Shown here in pieces: positions 20,658 through 29,809 of a stretch of 64,000 bases of DNA (its first letter is position 1; the number at the start of each line of letters is the position of its first letter). A program made the translations under genes and the position numbers. This DNA is from Amycolatopsis keratiniphila subsp. keratiniphila (GTDB taxonomy: Bacteria; Actinomycetota; Actinomycetes; Mycobacteriales; Pseudonocardiaceae): contig NZ_LQMT02000022.1 in assembly GCF_001620365.2 (NCBI RefSeq), positions 56,685 to 120,684 of the forward strand, written 5' to 3'. The notes beneath the pieces were generated by a model that had not been told where the DNA came from, ran no database searches, and was given only the letters and a program-made list of their open reading frames with translations.

Positions 20658-21647
20658 TCATCCTCCGGTCTTCGGCGGCGAGGAAGACGACGGCGGCGGG
20701 GACTCGCCGGTGCCGACCTTGACGCTCCCGGTGACCGGCGCCAGCCCCTTGTTGTCCGGCAGGACCGCCGCCACCTTGCAGTTCACCAGCGTCGACCCGG
20801 CGTCCCAGCTCTCCTGCTCGCGGACGTCCCAGCTGATGATGAGCTTCTTCGCCGCCAGGTCCGCGTTGCCGCTGTACTCCTGCGCGGCCGTCGAGCACTC
20901 GGTGTCCAGCCAGGTGTTCTGCTGCTCCTGCGACGGGTAGCCGTCCTTGAACTTCGTCTTGAGGTCGAGCGTCGCGAAGATCTCGTACGAATGCGCCTGC
21001 GCGCAGTCGATCGGGTCGCCGAAGCTGTTGTTGAGCAGCGCGAGGCAGGTGCCCGGCTCCCACACCGCGGACTGGTTCTGCTCCTTGGCAGGCCCCTTGG
21101 TCGGCTGCAGCTTGCCGCCCTGGCCCGCCCACTGCAGGCCGCACCGCAACTGCCGGTCGCCGTCGGCCCACTGCGCGGGCGTCGGCCGGAGCAGGTTCAT
21201 GCTCAGCTTGCCGTAGGGATCGAGGTTGCGGCCGAGGTACGGCTTGACGTCGACAGTGCACTGCGACCGGGAGATCTCCTGCCACTGCTCCAGGTTCGGG
21301 CTCGGCACACCCGGCGGGTACTGGGCGCCGATGTCGACGATGCTGGTGACCTCGAACAGATGGGACTCCGCGCACGGCACGCGCCGCGCGTCGGTGGCGT
21401 CCGGGTTGTTCCAGGTCAGACAGGTGCCAGGGGGAGATTGGAACGCCTCGGCCGCGGCGGGCGACAGTTTGGGGGCGCCGCCGCCCGCACCGCCCTCCGG
21501 GCCCACGTTCCACGAAAACGCCACACTCAGCGAAAGCGCGATGATCGCGCCCACGAACACACCGGCCATGACGAGCCGGGTGCGCAGGGTGCTCAGCGCG
21601 TTTCGCGGATCACGGAACCGCTCGGCCTGTTGAGACATCCACTCCAT
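20658..21647 (-). CDS. Septum-formation-family membrane protein (Rv3835-like)
   Basis: A 329-residue protein with one transmembrane helix (about 25-46) and a large extracytoplasmic part with two similar repeats. Each repeat has a pattern like GTCLTWNN...PCAESHLFEV and GTCLALLN...DCAQAHSYEI, as in the 'septum formation' domain (DUF4190-associated family). The C terminus is Ser/Pro-rich. An ATG at 21,638 is an alternative start. The link to septation is from the family name and is not shown here. It probably forms an operon with the metallopeptidase gene. Confidence 0.8.
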   Translation of the reverse strand: MEWMSQQAERFRDPRNALSTLRTRLVMAGVFVGAIIALSLSVAFSWNVGPEGGAGGGAPKLSPAAAEAFQSPPGTCLTWNNPDATDARRVPCAESHLFEVTSIVDIGAQYPPGVPSPNLEQWQEISRSQCTVDVKPYLGRNLDPYGKLSMNLLRPTPAQWADGDRQLRCGLQWAGQGGKLQPTKGPAKEQNQSAVWEPGTCLALLNNSFGDPIDCAQAHSYEIFATLDLKTKFKDGYPSQEQQNTWLDTECSTAAQEYSGNADLAAKKLIISWDVREQESWDAGSTLVNCKVAAVLPDNKGLAPVTGSVKVGTGESPPPSSSSPPKTGG

Positions 21648-21732
21648 GATGCCCGCGCCGCACGTAAGGTGCGCGTACCGGGTGGTTAGTGTTGGACACG
21701 AGTTCGGGCCGGCGGGCGATTACGGAGCTTCG

Positions 21733-22335
21733 ATGACGCAGGATGACAACCAGGGGGCACAAGCGCCTCAGGAGCCGCCGAAGCGCGGCACCATGCGCTT
21801 CCAGGACAGCAGCACGCAGGCGCGGCAGCCGTCGCTGGCCGAGCAGCGGGCACGCCAGCAGGCGCTGGCGGAGCAGGAGCGCCAGGAGGCGCTCGCCGCC
21901 GAGGCCGCCCGCGCGGCCGAAAAGAAGTCTTCGACCAAGAAGAAGATCCTGATCGGTACCGGCGTGACCGTCGGCCTGGTCGGCCTGGTCGCGACGTTCT
22001 ACACCGTCGCGAAGCCGGAGAACGTCACGGCCGTCTGCACCACCAAGGACGGCATCGTCGACCAGGACGACAACTGCGACGAGCGGTACGTGACGTCGCA
22101 CGGCGGCTACCACTCCGGTGGCTTCTTCTTCATCCCGATTCCGGGCGGCGGCGGGTACAACAGCTACCGCTACAACTACGGCGGCACCGGGACCATCGGG
22201 CAGCGCGTGTCCGGCGGCTCGTACACCGCGCCGTCGGGCGCGAACATCAGCACGAAGTCGGGCAAGTCCGTCCAGCGCGGCGGGTTCGGCATCAGCGGCA
22301 AGAGCGGCGGCAGCGGCAAGAGCGGGGGCTCGTAG
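21733..22335 (+). CDS. Membrane protein of the YjfM/YgiB-like (DUF1190) type
   Basis: A 200-residue protein. Residues 1-70 are hydrophilic and form a Gln/Glu/Ala-rich helix (LAEQRARQQALAEQERQEAL). One transmembrane helix follows (about 72-92), then an extracytoplasmic domain with the motif CTTKDGIVDQDDNCDERYV and a Gly/Ser/Lys-rich tail. The last part resembles the C-terminal region of the E. coli YgiB/YjfM (DUF1190) proteins, which are likewise paired with a glutathionylspermidine synthase-like enzyme. The next gene starts directly at its stop codon. The function is not known. Confidence 0.65.
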   Translation: MTQDDNQGAQAPQEPPKRGTMRFQDSSTQARQPSLAEQRARQQALAEQERQEALAAEAARAAEKKSSTKKKILIGTGVTVGLVGLVATFYTVAKPENVTAVCTTKDGIVDQDDNCDERYVTSHGGYHSGGFFFIPIPGGGGYNSYRYNYGGTGTIGQRVSGGSYTAPSGANISTKSGKSVQRGGFGISGKSGGSGKSGGS

Positions 22336-23502
22336 GTGTACCGGGATTCCAAGCCGCCCCGGCGGGACTGGCAGAACATCGTCGAAGAGCAGGGTCTGGT
22401 CTTCGGCACGCCCGCCCGTGACGGCTCCGGCAAGTCCCGGCCGTACTGGGACGAGTCGGTCCACTACGTCTTCGACATGGACGAGATCCTGTCGGTCGAG
22501 GCGGACGTCGAACTGCTGCACTCGATGTGCCTCGAAGCGGTCGACAACGTGATCACCACCGAGCAGTACCACCGCTTCGGCATCCCGGAGTGGGTCTGGC
22601 CGCATATCGCGGAGTCGTGGAAGCGGCAGGATCCGCACGTCTACGGCCGGTTCGACCTGCGCTACGACGGCAAGAGCCCGGCGAAGCTGCTCGAGTACAA
22701 CGCCGACACCCCGACCTCGCTGCTCGAGGCCGCGGTGCTGCAGTGGCACTGGAAGACCGCGGTCTTCCCCGAAGACGACCAGTGGAACTCGATCCACGAG
22801 AAGCTCGTCGAGCGCTGGGGCGAACTCGCCGACAAGCTGCCGTCCAACGAACTGCACTTCACCTGGTCTTCGGCCGATCCGTCCGGTGAGGACCACGTGA
22901 CGACGGCGTACCTGCAGGAGACCGCGGCCGAGGCCGGGCTCGACACCGTCGGCCTGTCGATCGAGGAGATCGGCTGGGATCCGGTGCTCAAGCGGTTCGT
23001 CGACCTCGAAGAGGCGCAGATGGCGACCGTGGTGAAGCTCTACCCGTGGGAATGGGTGGTCGACGAGGAGTTCGGCCGCTTCGCCGTGGAGACCATGCCG
23101 CGCACGCTGTGGGTCGAGCCGCTGTGGAAGATGATCCTCTCCAACAAGACGCTGCTCGCGATCCTGTGGGAGAACTACCCTGGGCATCCGAACCTGCTGC
23201 CCGCCTTCGCCGACGACCCCGGCCTGCTGACCGAGTACGTCCGCAAGCCGAAACTCGGCCGCGAGGGCGCGAACGTGCAGATCGTCGCCACCGGCTACGA
23301 GACGCAGACCGACGGGGTCTACGGCGCGGAAGGGTACGTCTACCAGGCGTTCGACCCGCTCCCGGAGTTCCAGGGTTACCGGCCCGCGCTCGGCGCGTGG
23401 ATCGTCGGGGACCAGGCCGCCGGTCTCGGTATCCGCGAGACCGCGGGACTCGTCACGGACGACGGTGCGGCGTTCGTCCCGCACCGCATCATCGAGACGT
23501 GA
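22336..23502 (+). CDS. Glutathionylspermidine synthase-like ATP-grasp ligase (YjfC/YgiC type)
   Basis: A 388-residue ATP-grasp enzyme resembling the C-terminal synthetase domain of glutathionylspermidine synthase and the E. coli proteins YgiC and YjfC. Visible features are RFDLRYDGKSPAKLLEYNAD, the acidic metal region near EYNADTPTSLLEA, the late motif KPKLGREGANVQIV and the end segment GAWIVGDQAAGLGIRE. The amidase domain is absent. Such proteins form amide bonds, but the acid and amine substrates of this family are not known. The GTG follows the preceding stop (TAGGTG) without a gap. Confidence 0.88.
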   Translation: MYRDSKPPRRDWQNIVEEQGLVFGTPARDGSGKSRPYWDESVHYVFDMDEILSVEADVELLHSMCLEAVDNVITTEQYHRFGIPEWVWPHIAESWKRQDPHVYGRFDLRYDGKSPAKLLEYNADTPTSLLEAAVLQWHWKTAVFPEDDQWNSIHEKLVERWGELADKLPSNELHFTWSSADPSGEDHVTTAYLQETAAEAGLDTVGLSIEEIGWDPVLKRFVDLEEAQMATVVKLYPWEWVVDEEFGRFAVETMPRTLWVEPLWKMILSNKTLLAILWENYPGHPNLLPAFADDPGLLTEYVRKPKLGREGANVQIVATGYETQTDGVYGAEGYVYQAFDPLPEFQGYRPALGAWIVGDQAAGLGIRETAGLVTDDGAAFVPHRIIET

Positions 23503-23552
23503 TAGAAGCAACCGCACAAACCTGACATTTCCTGACTTCCTGGAGAACCCCT

Positions 23553-24005
23553 GTGACCACCACCCTTGCGCTGTCCGACACGTTCGGCTCCGACCTCGTG
23601 CGAGGGATCGGCGCGATCCTGCTGTACGGCGTCGTCGGCCTGCTGATGATGTTCGCCGGGTTCTGGGCGATCGACTGGACCACGCCCGGCAAGCTGTCCC
23701 AGCTGGTCACCCGCGGCCTGCCGAACGCGGTCATCGTCACCGCGTCGGGCCTGCTGTCGATGGCGTTCATCATCGTCGTGGCGATCGCGAACTCCGCCAG
23801 CGACCTGACCGAGGGCCTCATCACCTCGCTGGTCTACGGCCTGCTCGGGATCATCGTGCAGGTGGCCGCCGTCCGGCTGCTGGAGTGGGCGACCCGGATC
23901 GACATCCGCTCGACCATCGAAAGCGAGAAGTTCGCCCCGGCCAGCGTCGTCGTGGCCTCCGCGCACCTGGCGCTCGGCCTCATCGTGGCCGTTGCCATCT
24001 CGTGA
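23553..24005 (+). CDS. DUF350 membrane protein (YjfL-like)
   Basis: A 150-residue integral membrane protein with about four helices. It shows the DUF350 pattern, a pair of similar halves, with the first around GIGAILLYGVVGLLMMFAG and the second around GLITSLVYGLLGIIVQV. In E. coli the homologue yjfL lies with yjfM and yjfC; the same three partners are adjacent here, in the order M, C, L. The start is a GTG after CCTGGAGAACCC. It is probably co-transcribed with the ATP-grasp gene 50 bp upstream. Confidence 0.85.
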   Translation: MTTTLALSDTFGSDLVRGIGAILLYGVVGLLMMFAGFWAIDWTTPGKLSQLVTRGLPNAVIVTASGLLSMAFIIVVAIANSASDLTEGLITSLVYGLLGIIVQVAAVRLLEWATRIDIRSTIESEKFAPASVVVASAHLALGLIVAVAIS

Positions 24006-24060
24006 CTTTCTGACGCACTGAAAACGGCATAGGCGCACGATTCCCACTAACGTGGGAGTC

Positions 24061-24966
24061 GTGCGCCTTTTGAGGACACCGGACGACCGGTTTTCGGACC
24101 TGCCCGATTTCGACTTCGAACCGCGCTACGCGGAACTCGTCGACCTTCACGGCGGCGTGATCAGAGTGGGCTACGTGGAGGCCGGACCCGAGGACGGACC
24201 GCCCGTTCTCCTGCTCCACGGCGAGCCGACCTGGTCCTACCTCTACCGCAAGGTCATCCCGGTGCTCGCCGACGCCGGGCTGCGCGCCATCGCGCCCGAC
24301 CTGGTCGGCTTCGGCCGCTCCGACAAACCCGGCGACATGGTCGACCACACCTACCAGCGGCACGTCGAGTGGATGCGCGCGTTCGCCTTCGACGTGCTCG
24401 ACCTGACCGACGTCACCCTGGTCGGCCAGGACTGGGGCGGCCTGATCGGCCTGCGGCTGGTCGCCGAAAACTCCGACCGGTTCGCCAGGGTCGTCGCGGC
24501 CAACACCGGCCTGCCCACCGGCGACACCGACATGCCCGAGCTCTGGCACAAGTTCCGCGACGCCATGGAGAACGCGCAGGTCATCGACGTCGGGCGGTTC
24601 GTCCAGTCGGGTTGTCAGACCAAGCTGCCCGACGAGGTCCGCGCCGCCTACGACGCGCCCTTCCCGAACGAGATGTACAAGGCCGCGCCGCGCGCGATGC
24701 CGTCGCTGGTGCCGATCACCCCGGAAGATCCGGCCTCGGCCGCCAACCGGGCCGCGCTCAAGGTGCTGTCCGAACTGGACAAGCCGTTCCTGGTCTCGTT
24801 CTCCGACGGCGACCCGATCACCGCGCCGTGGGGCCTCGAACTGCGGGGTGCGATGCGCGGCGCCCGCGAGCTGGAGCATCCGACGATCACCGGGGCCGGG
24901 CACTTCCTGCAGGAGGACGCCGGCGGGCGGTTGGGCGAGGTCATCGCCCGTTTTGTCCGCTCCTGA
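24061..24966 (+). CDS. Haloalkane-dehalogenase-family alpha/beta hydrolase
   Basis: A 301-residue alpha/beta hydrolase. It has the haloalkane dehalogenase layout: HGEPTW (53-58) with the halide-binding Trp58, the nucleophile Asp124 in VGQDWGG, a second acid Asp251 in SDGDPITAP, and His281 in GAGHFLQED. An Asp nucleophile with this Trp predicts hydrolytic dehalogenation, though close relatives have other activities. The GTG at 24,061 is chosen over 24,052 because TAACGT (24,048-24,053) lies seven bases before it (leaderless mRNA) and because MRLLRTPDDRF matches the family start. Confidence 0.87.
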   Translation: MRLLRTPDDRFSDLPDFDFEPRYAELVDLHGGVIRVGYVEAGPEDGPPVLLLHGEPTWSYLYRKVIPVLADAGLRAIAPDLVGFGRSDKPGDMVDHTYQRHVEWMRAFAFDVLDLTDVTLVGQDWGGLIGLRLVAENSDRFARVVAANTGLPTGDTDMPELWHKFRDAMENAQVIDVGRFVQSGCQTKLPDEVRAAYDAPFPNEMYKAAPRAMPSLVPITPEDPASAANRAALKVLSELDKPFLVSFSDGDPITAPWGLELRGAMRGARELEHPTITGAGHFLQEDAGGRLGEVIARFVRS

Positions 24967-24976
24967 TCCCCGTGGA

Positions 24977-25031
24977 TGTCATGAACGACCCTTTCCTGAC
25001 GGAAAACGTCAGGAAAGGGTCGTTCATGACA
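24977..25031. repeat. Long palindrome, GTCATGAACGACCC family, copy 1
   Basis: Two 25-base arms (24,977-25,001 and 25,007-25,031) pair fully around GAAAA. It begins 10 bp after the dehalogenase stop and ends 4 bp before the stop of the convergent aminotransferase gene, so it fills the whole gap. It matches the copies at 32,269 and 45,093. Confidence 0.88.
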
Positions 25032-25035
25032 CTTG

Positions 25036-26319
25036 TCAGGAGACGGCGGCCAGCGCGTCCACGATGATCCCGAGACCCTCCGCGGCCTCTTCGGCGGTCA
25101 GCGTCATCGGCGGCGCGATCCGCAGCACGTTGCCGTGCAGCCCGCCCTTGCCGATCAGCAGCCCCCTCGCCTTGGTCTCCTCCATCATCCGCGCCGCGGC
25201 GCCCGGGTTCGGCGTCATGCCGCCCGGCTCGACCAGCTCGACACCGATCATCAGGCCCTTGCCGCGCACGTCCCCGATCAGCGGGTTCCCGGCCGCGCGC
25301 AGGCCGTCGAGCAGTTCGTTGCCGCGGGCCAGCGCGTTGGCCTGCAGGTCGTGGTCGGCGATGTGGTCGAGCACCGCGGCCGCGCCCGCCATCGCGACCG
25401 GGTTGCCGCCGAAGGTCGAGATCGAGTTCGCGGTCAGGCAGTCGACGAGGTCGCCGCGCGCCACGAGACCGCCGATGGCGAGGCCGTTGCCGAGCCCCTT
25501 CGCGAAGGTCATCGCGTCGGGGACGACGTCGTGCGCCTGGATCCCCCAATAGTGTTCCCCGGTCCGTCCCCAGCCGGTCTGGACCTCGTCGGAGATGAAC
25601 AGGATCCCGTACTGGTCGAGGACCTCCTTCATCGCCTTGAACAGGCCGTCCGGCGGTGAGCTGAAGCCGCCGACGCCCTGGATCGGTTCGGCGATCATGC
25701 AGGCGACGTCGCCCGAAGTGCCCGTCTCCAGGACGTCCACGAGGTCCGCGACGCACGCGTCGATGTACTCGGTGTCCGAAAGCTCGCGGAATGGGCTGCG
25801 GTACCGGTAGCCGCCGTGCACGTAGCTCACCTTCACCGGGCTGAGCGACGACGCCGACCAGCCGCGGTTGCCCGTGATGCCGACCGTCGCGAACGACCGC
25901 CCGTGGTACGAGTTCCGCATCGCCAGCACCTGGTTGCTGCGCCGGTACTGGGTGGCGAGCATGAGCGCGGTGTCGTTGGCTTCGGTCCCGGAGTTGGTGA
26001 AGAACACCTTCGCGTCGGGGATGCCGGAGAGTTTCGCGATGCGCTCGGCCAGTTCGACCTGCGAGCGGATCAGGTACAGCGTCGACGTGTGCAGGATCCC
26101 GGTGTCGAGCTGCTTGCGCACGGCGTCGCTGATCGCCGAGACGTCGTAGCCCATCGAGTTCGTCAGGATGCCCGCGAAGAAGTCGAGGTAGGTGCGCCCG
26201 GTCGAGTCGATGACCCGGCGGTCCTGCGCGTGCACGATCTCGATCGGCTCGTCGTAGTAGAGCGCCAGCCACGACGGCAGCACCGCCTTGTGCCGCGCCA
26301 GCAGGTCCGCATCGGTCAT
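25036..26319 (-). CDS. Class III PLP-dependent aminotransferase
   Basis: A 427-residue fold-type I, class III aminotransferase. Visible features are the cofactor-binding GTEAND region (111-116), ISDEVQTGWGRTG (about 242-254) and the Schiff-base Lys274 in TFAKGLGNG. The family covers 4-aminobutyrate, ornithine, acetylornithine and similar omega-amino donors; no neighbour fixes the substrate. The ATG at 26,319 follows GGAG at seven bases. A longer in-frame reading exists upstream but lacks support and runs into the serS promoter. Confidence 0.9.
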   Translation of the reverse strand: MTDADLLARHKAVLPSWLALYYDEPIEIVHAQDRRVIDSTGRTYLDFFAGILTNSMGYDVSAISDAVRKQLDTGILHTSTLYLIRSQVELAERIAKLSGIPDAKVFFTNSGTEANDTALMLATQYRRSNQVLAMRNSYHGRSFATVGITGNRGWSASSLSPVKVSYVHGGYRYRSPFRELSDTEYIDACVADLVDVLETGTSGDVACMIAEPIQGVGGFSSPPDGLFKAMKEVLDQYGILFISDEVQTGWGRTGEHYWGIQAHDVVPDAMTFAKGLGNGLAIGGLVARGDLVDCLTANSISTFGGNPVAMAGAAAVLDHIADHDLQANALARGNELLDGLRAAGNPLIGDVRGKGLMIGVELVEPGGMTPNPGAAARMMEETKARGLLIGKGGLHGNVLRIAPPMTLTAEEAAEGLGIIVDALAAVS

Positions 26320-26452
26320 CGGGTTTCTCCGTCCGCAGCAGGGAGATCTCAGTATGGGGAGCGGCCGAAACGGGCGGCAACGATCAGACTGTCGGGTTAT
26401 CCGCCCGGACCCGCACATTTTGTGCGACTCGCACGGACTACCCTCAGCACTC

Positions 26453-27721
26453 GTGATTGACCCCAGGACTCTGCGCGATGAACCGGACGTCGTGCGCGCT
26501 TCGCAGCGTGCCCGTGGCGAGGACGAAGGAGTGGTCGACAAGCTGCTCTCCCTCGACTCCCGCCGCCGGTCCTCCATCGCCGCCGCCGACAAGCTGCGCG
26601 CCGAGCAGAAGTCGCTGGGCAAGCTCATCCCGAAGGCGCAGGGTGACGAGCGGGCCGGGCTCCTCGCCAAGGCGAAGGAGCTCGCCGCCCAGGTCAAGAC
26701 GGCCGAGGTCGAGCAGACCGAGGCGTCGGAGGAGTTCGAGCAGTTGCACCGCCTGGTGCCGAACCTCGTCCACCCCGACGCGCCCGAAGGCGGCGAGGAC
26801 GACTACGTCGTGCTCAAGCACGTCGGCGAGCCGAAGAAGTTCGACTTCGAGCCGAAGGACCACCTCGAACTCTGCGAGGGCCTCGGCGCGCTCGACATGG
26901 AACGCGGCGCGAAGGTCTCGGGCTCGCGGTTCTACTTCCTCACCGGCGTCGGCGCCCAGCTCCAGCTCGGCCTGCTGAACATGGCGATCGCGCAGGCGAC
27001 CGCGAACGGCTTCACCCCGATGATCACGCCGACCCTGGTGCGGCCGGAGATCATGGCGGGTACCGGGTTCCTCGGCGCGCACTCGTCGGAGGTCTACCGG
27101 CTGCGCGACGACGACCTGTACCTCGTCGGCACCTCCGAGGTCCCGCTCGCCGGCTACCACGCCGACGAGATCCTCGACCTCGGCAAGGGCGCGAAGCGCT
27201 ACGCGGGCTGGTCTTCCTGCTACCGCCGCGAGGCCGGTTCGTACGGCAAGGACACCCGCGGCATCATCCGCGTGCACCAGTTCGACAAGGTCGAGATGTT
27301 CGTCTACACGCGTCCCGAGGACGCCGAGACCGAGCACGCGCGCCTGCTGGACTGGGAAGAGCAGATGCTCGCCAAGATCGAGGTCCCGTACCGGGTGATC
27401 GACACCGCCACCGGTGACCTCGGCACGTCGGCGTACCGGAAGTTCGACTGCGAGGCCTGGGTGCCGTCGCAGGGGACCTACCGCGAGCTGACCTCGACGT
27501 CGAACTGCACGACGTTCCAGGCCCGCCGCCTCGGCATCCGCTACCGCGACGACGACGGCCGCCCGCAGACCGTCGCCACGCTGAACGGCACGCTCGCCAC
27601 CACCAGGTGGATCGTCGCGATCCTGGAGAACCACCAGCTCGAAGACGGTTCGGTCCGGGTGCCGGAGGCGCTTCGTCCCTTCCTCGGCGGAACCGAGGTG
27701 CTCACGCCGGCATCGAAGTAG
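26453..27721 (+). CDS. serS: Seryl-tRNA synthetase
   Basis: A 422-residue class II synthetase that charges tRNA-Ser (and tRNA-Sec). The N-terminal coiled-coil arm is at about 30-105. Class II motifs are visible: motif 1 region GFTPMITPTLVRPE, motif 2 FRE-like YRREAGSYGKDTRG, and motif 3 near ATLNGTLATTRWIVAILEN. The GTG at 26,453 gives the usual start; TACCCT (26,439-26,444) lies eight bases upstream, so transcription probably starts at the codon itself and the mRNA is leaderless. Confidence 0.98.
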   Translation: MIDPRTLRDEPDVVRASQRARGEDEGVVDKLLSLDSRRRSSIAAADKLRAEQKSLGKLIPKAQGDERAGLLAKAKELAAQVKTAEVEQTEASEEFEQLHRLVPNLVHPDAPEGGEDDYVVLKHVGEPKKFDFEPKDHLELCEGLGALDMERGAKVSGSRFYFLTGVGAQLQLGLLNMAIAQATANGFTPMITPTLVRPEIMAGTGFLGAHSSEVYRLRDDDLYLVGTSEVPLAGYHADEILDLGKGAKRYAGWSSCYRREAGSYGKDTRGIIRVHQFDKVEMFVYTRPEDAETEHARLLDWEEQMLAKIEVPYRVIDTATGDLGTSAYRKFDCEAWVPSQGTYRELTSTSNCTTFQARRLGIRYRDDDGRPQTVATLNGTLATTRWIVAILENHQLEDGSVRVPEALRPFLGGTEVLTPASK

Positions 27722-27746
27722 GGTCCGCACCGAGGAGGGGACCCGA

Positions 27747-28757
27747 ATGAACCGCCGTCGCAAGTCGATCACCGCGTTGTCCGCGGCGGTCCTCCTGCTC
27801 GGCGGATGTTCCGAGACGATCTCGGGTACGGCGTCGCCGGTGCCCGGCCAGGGGCCGGTGCTCACCAAGGCGGCGCCGTGCTCGTTGCTCGCCCCCGAAC
27901 ACGCCGACGCGCTGGCGCTCAAGCTGCCGGGTGTCGAGACCAAGGGCGACAAGGCGCGGAAGCTCCCGCCGATGTGCCTGCTGTCCGAACGCGACGATTC
28001 GCCGCGCGGCGTGTCCCTGTCGATCACGCAAAGCGCCGACATCCCGCTGAACGACTTCTACGCGGGCGCCCTGCCGGGTGAGAAGTTCGGCATCGGCGGC
28101 TTCACCTGGACGCGCTACGCGTCCCCGCTCGGCCCGACGGCCTGCTCGCTGAGCACCGAACTCGGGCCGTCCTCGTTCGTCGAGCTCGGCAGCGAGACCC
28201 AGGCGGGCGCGCCCGAGGCGACGGCCTGCGATCTCGCGCTCGCCGCGGCCCCCGCGATCGCGTCGAGGCTGCCCGGCGGCGAGCCGAACCCGAAGATCGT
28301 CGCGCCGCCAGGGCAGAAGAAGCCCGAGCCTTCCGGGCCGTTGCTGCAGGTCGACCCGTGCACGCTGCTGAAGCCCGACGAAGCCGCGAAGCTGGCCATC
28401 GCGCCGGGCACGCCGGTGGATCCGGCCAATCTGGCCAACCCCGAGGACAAGGGCTGCGAGTGGAAGGACTCCGACGGCGACAAGGGACAGCGTCCGCTGA
28501 ACGTGACGCTCTTCCTCGCGACGGCCGTCGCCGACGTCGCCGGGCTCCAGGGCACCCCCGAGGAGACCGACCTCGGAGGTCGCAAGTGGACGGTCCGGTC
28601 CGACACCGCCACGAAGTACTGCACGGCCGCGCTGCCGATCAGCGCGACGTCGACCGTGAAGGTCTCCAGTGGCCACTGGGACGACGAGACGAAAGCCTGT
28701 GACCTGCTGCGGGCCGCGCTGCCGACGGTGAGCGCCGCGCTGCCCGCCGGTTCGTGA
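27747..28757 (+). CDS. DUF3558-type lipoprotein
   Basis: A 336-residue predicted lipoprotein. The leader ends LLGGC, followed by SETISGTASPVPGQGP. Two DUF3558-like domains follow, each opening with PCSLLAPEHAD or PCTLLKPDEAAK and containing paired Cys. DUF3558 proteins are common actinobacterial lipoproteins; some act as sensors or binding proteins, but no ligand is known. The next gene is a close paralogue with the same leader motif. The start follows GAGGGGACCCG. Confidence 0.85.
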   Translation: MNRRRKSITALSAAVLLLGGCSETISGTASPVPGQGPVLTKAAPCSLLAPEHADALALKLPGVETKGDKARKLPPMCLLSERDDSPRGVSLSITQSADIPLNDFYAGALPGEKFGIGGFTWTRYASPLGPTACSLSTELGPSSFVELGSETQAGAPEATACDLALAAAPAIASRLPGGEPNPKIVAPPGQKKPEPSGPLLQVDPCTLLKPDEAAKLAIAPGTPVDPANLANPEDKGCEWKDSDGDKGQRPLNVTLFLATAVADVAGLQGTPEETDLGGRKWTVRSDTATKYCTAALPISATSTVKVSSGHWDDETKACDLLRAALPTVSAALPAGS

Positions 28758-28804
28758 AATGCGGCCGCGCACAAGTAATGTGCGAGCCGATGAGGAGGGA
28801 ACGC

Positions 28805-29809
28805 ATGCGGTTTCGGAACTCGCTCGCGATCGGGCTGGCGGTGCTGACGCTCGGCGGCTGCACGTCGACGGTCGCCGGTACGGCTTCGCCGGTGCCCGGA
28901 CAGGGACCCGTCATCACGAAGGCCGAACCGTGCGGCCTCCTCTCGGAGGAGCACGCGAAAGCACTGGGAGTCACCTATCCCGGAGCGGAGCGCCCGGCCA
29001 AACCCGAACAGAAGGTCCCCGCGGTCTGCCGGTTCCGCGAGCCGGAGGACGTGCGCAAGGCGTCGAACCTCGAGGTCGCGCTGAGCAAGGACCTGTCCCT
29101 GAACGAGTACATGAACGGTGCCCAGCCGGGCGAGAAGTTCGGCATCGGCGGCTTCACCTGGACGCGCTACGCGACCATCCTCGGGCCGACCTACTGCTCG
29201 CTGAGCACGGAGATCACGCCGGACTCGTTCGTGGAGATCGCCAGCGAGAGCCCCGACCACACCGAGGCCAACGCGTGCGACCTCGCCAAGGCGGCGGCCC
29301 CCGCGATCGCGTCGAAGCTGCCGGGTGGGGAGCAGAACCCGCAGATCACCGCCCCGCCGGGGCAGAAGCCCGCCGAGCCGGGCGGGCCGCTCGTGAGCAC
29401 CGACCCGTGCGCCATGCTCAAGCCCGAGCAGACCGCCCAGTTGCGGCTCGCCCCCACCGGCGAGCCGATGAAGTCCAGCGTCGACCCGAACCAGTTCGGC
29501 TGCGAGTGGGCCGACACCGACGGCGAAAAGGGCGAGAAGGCACTCGACCTGTGGTTCTACACGACGAAGCCGATGGACGAGACTCCGACGCTGATCTCGC
29601 AGGGCCAACCGCAGGATTTCGACTCGGGCGACCGCAAATGGAAGCTCTACACCGAATCGGGCAGCAAACTGTGCGCGGCGGGTATCGCGATCACCCCGAC
29701 GTCGACGGTGGCGATCATCGCGGGCAACCTCGACGACCCCGCGAAGGCGTGCGAAGTGATCAAGGCCGCCGTCCCGCTGCTCAACGCGAACCTGCCGCCG
29801 TCGTCCTAG
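28805..29809 (+). CDS. DUF3558-type lipoprotein, tandem paralogue
   Basis: A 334-residue lipoprotein of the same design as the upstream gene: lipobox TLGGC, the shared segment TASPVPGQGPVITKAEPC, and two DUF3558-like halves. The segments GEKFGIGGFTWTRYA and SLSTE are identical or nearly so in both proteins, so the duplication is fairly recent. The ATG at 28,805 has GAGGAGGGA just before it. Its last codons overlap the stop of the convergent lhgO gene by 4 bp. Confidence 0.85.
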   Translation: MRFRNSLAIGLAVLTLGGCTSTVAGTASPVPGQGPVITKAEPCGLLSEEHAKALGVTYPGAERPAKPEQKVPAVCRFREPEDVRKASNLEVALSKDLSLNEYMNGAQPGEKFGIGGFTWTRYATILGPTYCSLSTEITPDSFVEIASESPDHTEANACDLAKAAAPAIASKLPGGEQNPQITAPPGQKPAEPGGPLVSTDPCAMLKPEQTAQLRLAPTGEPMKSSVDPNQFGCEWADTDGEKGEKALDLWFYTTKPMDETPTLISQGQPQDFDSGDRKWKLYTESGSKLCAAGIAITPTSTVAIIAGNLDDPAKACEVIKAAVPLLNANLPPSS

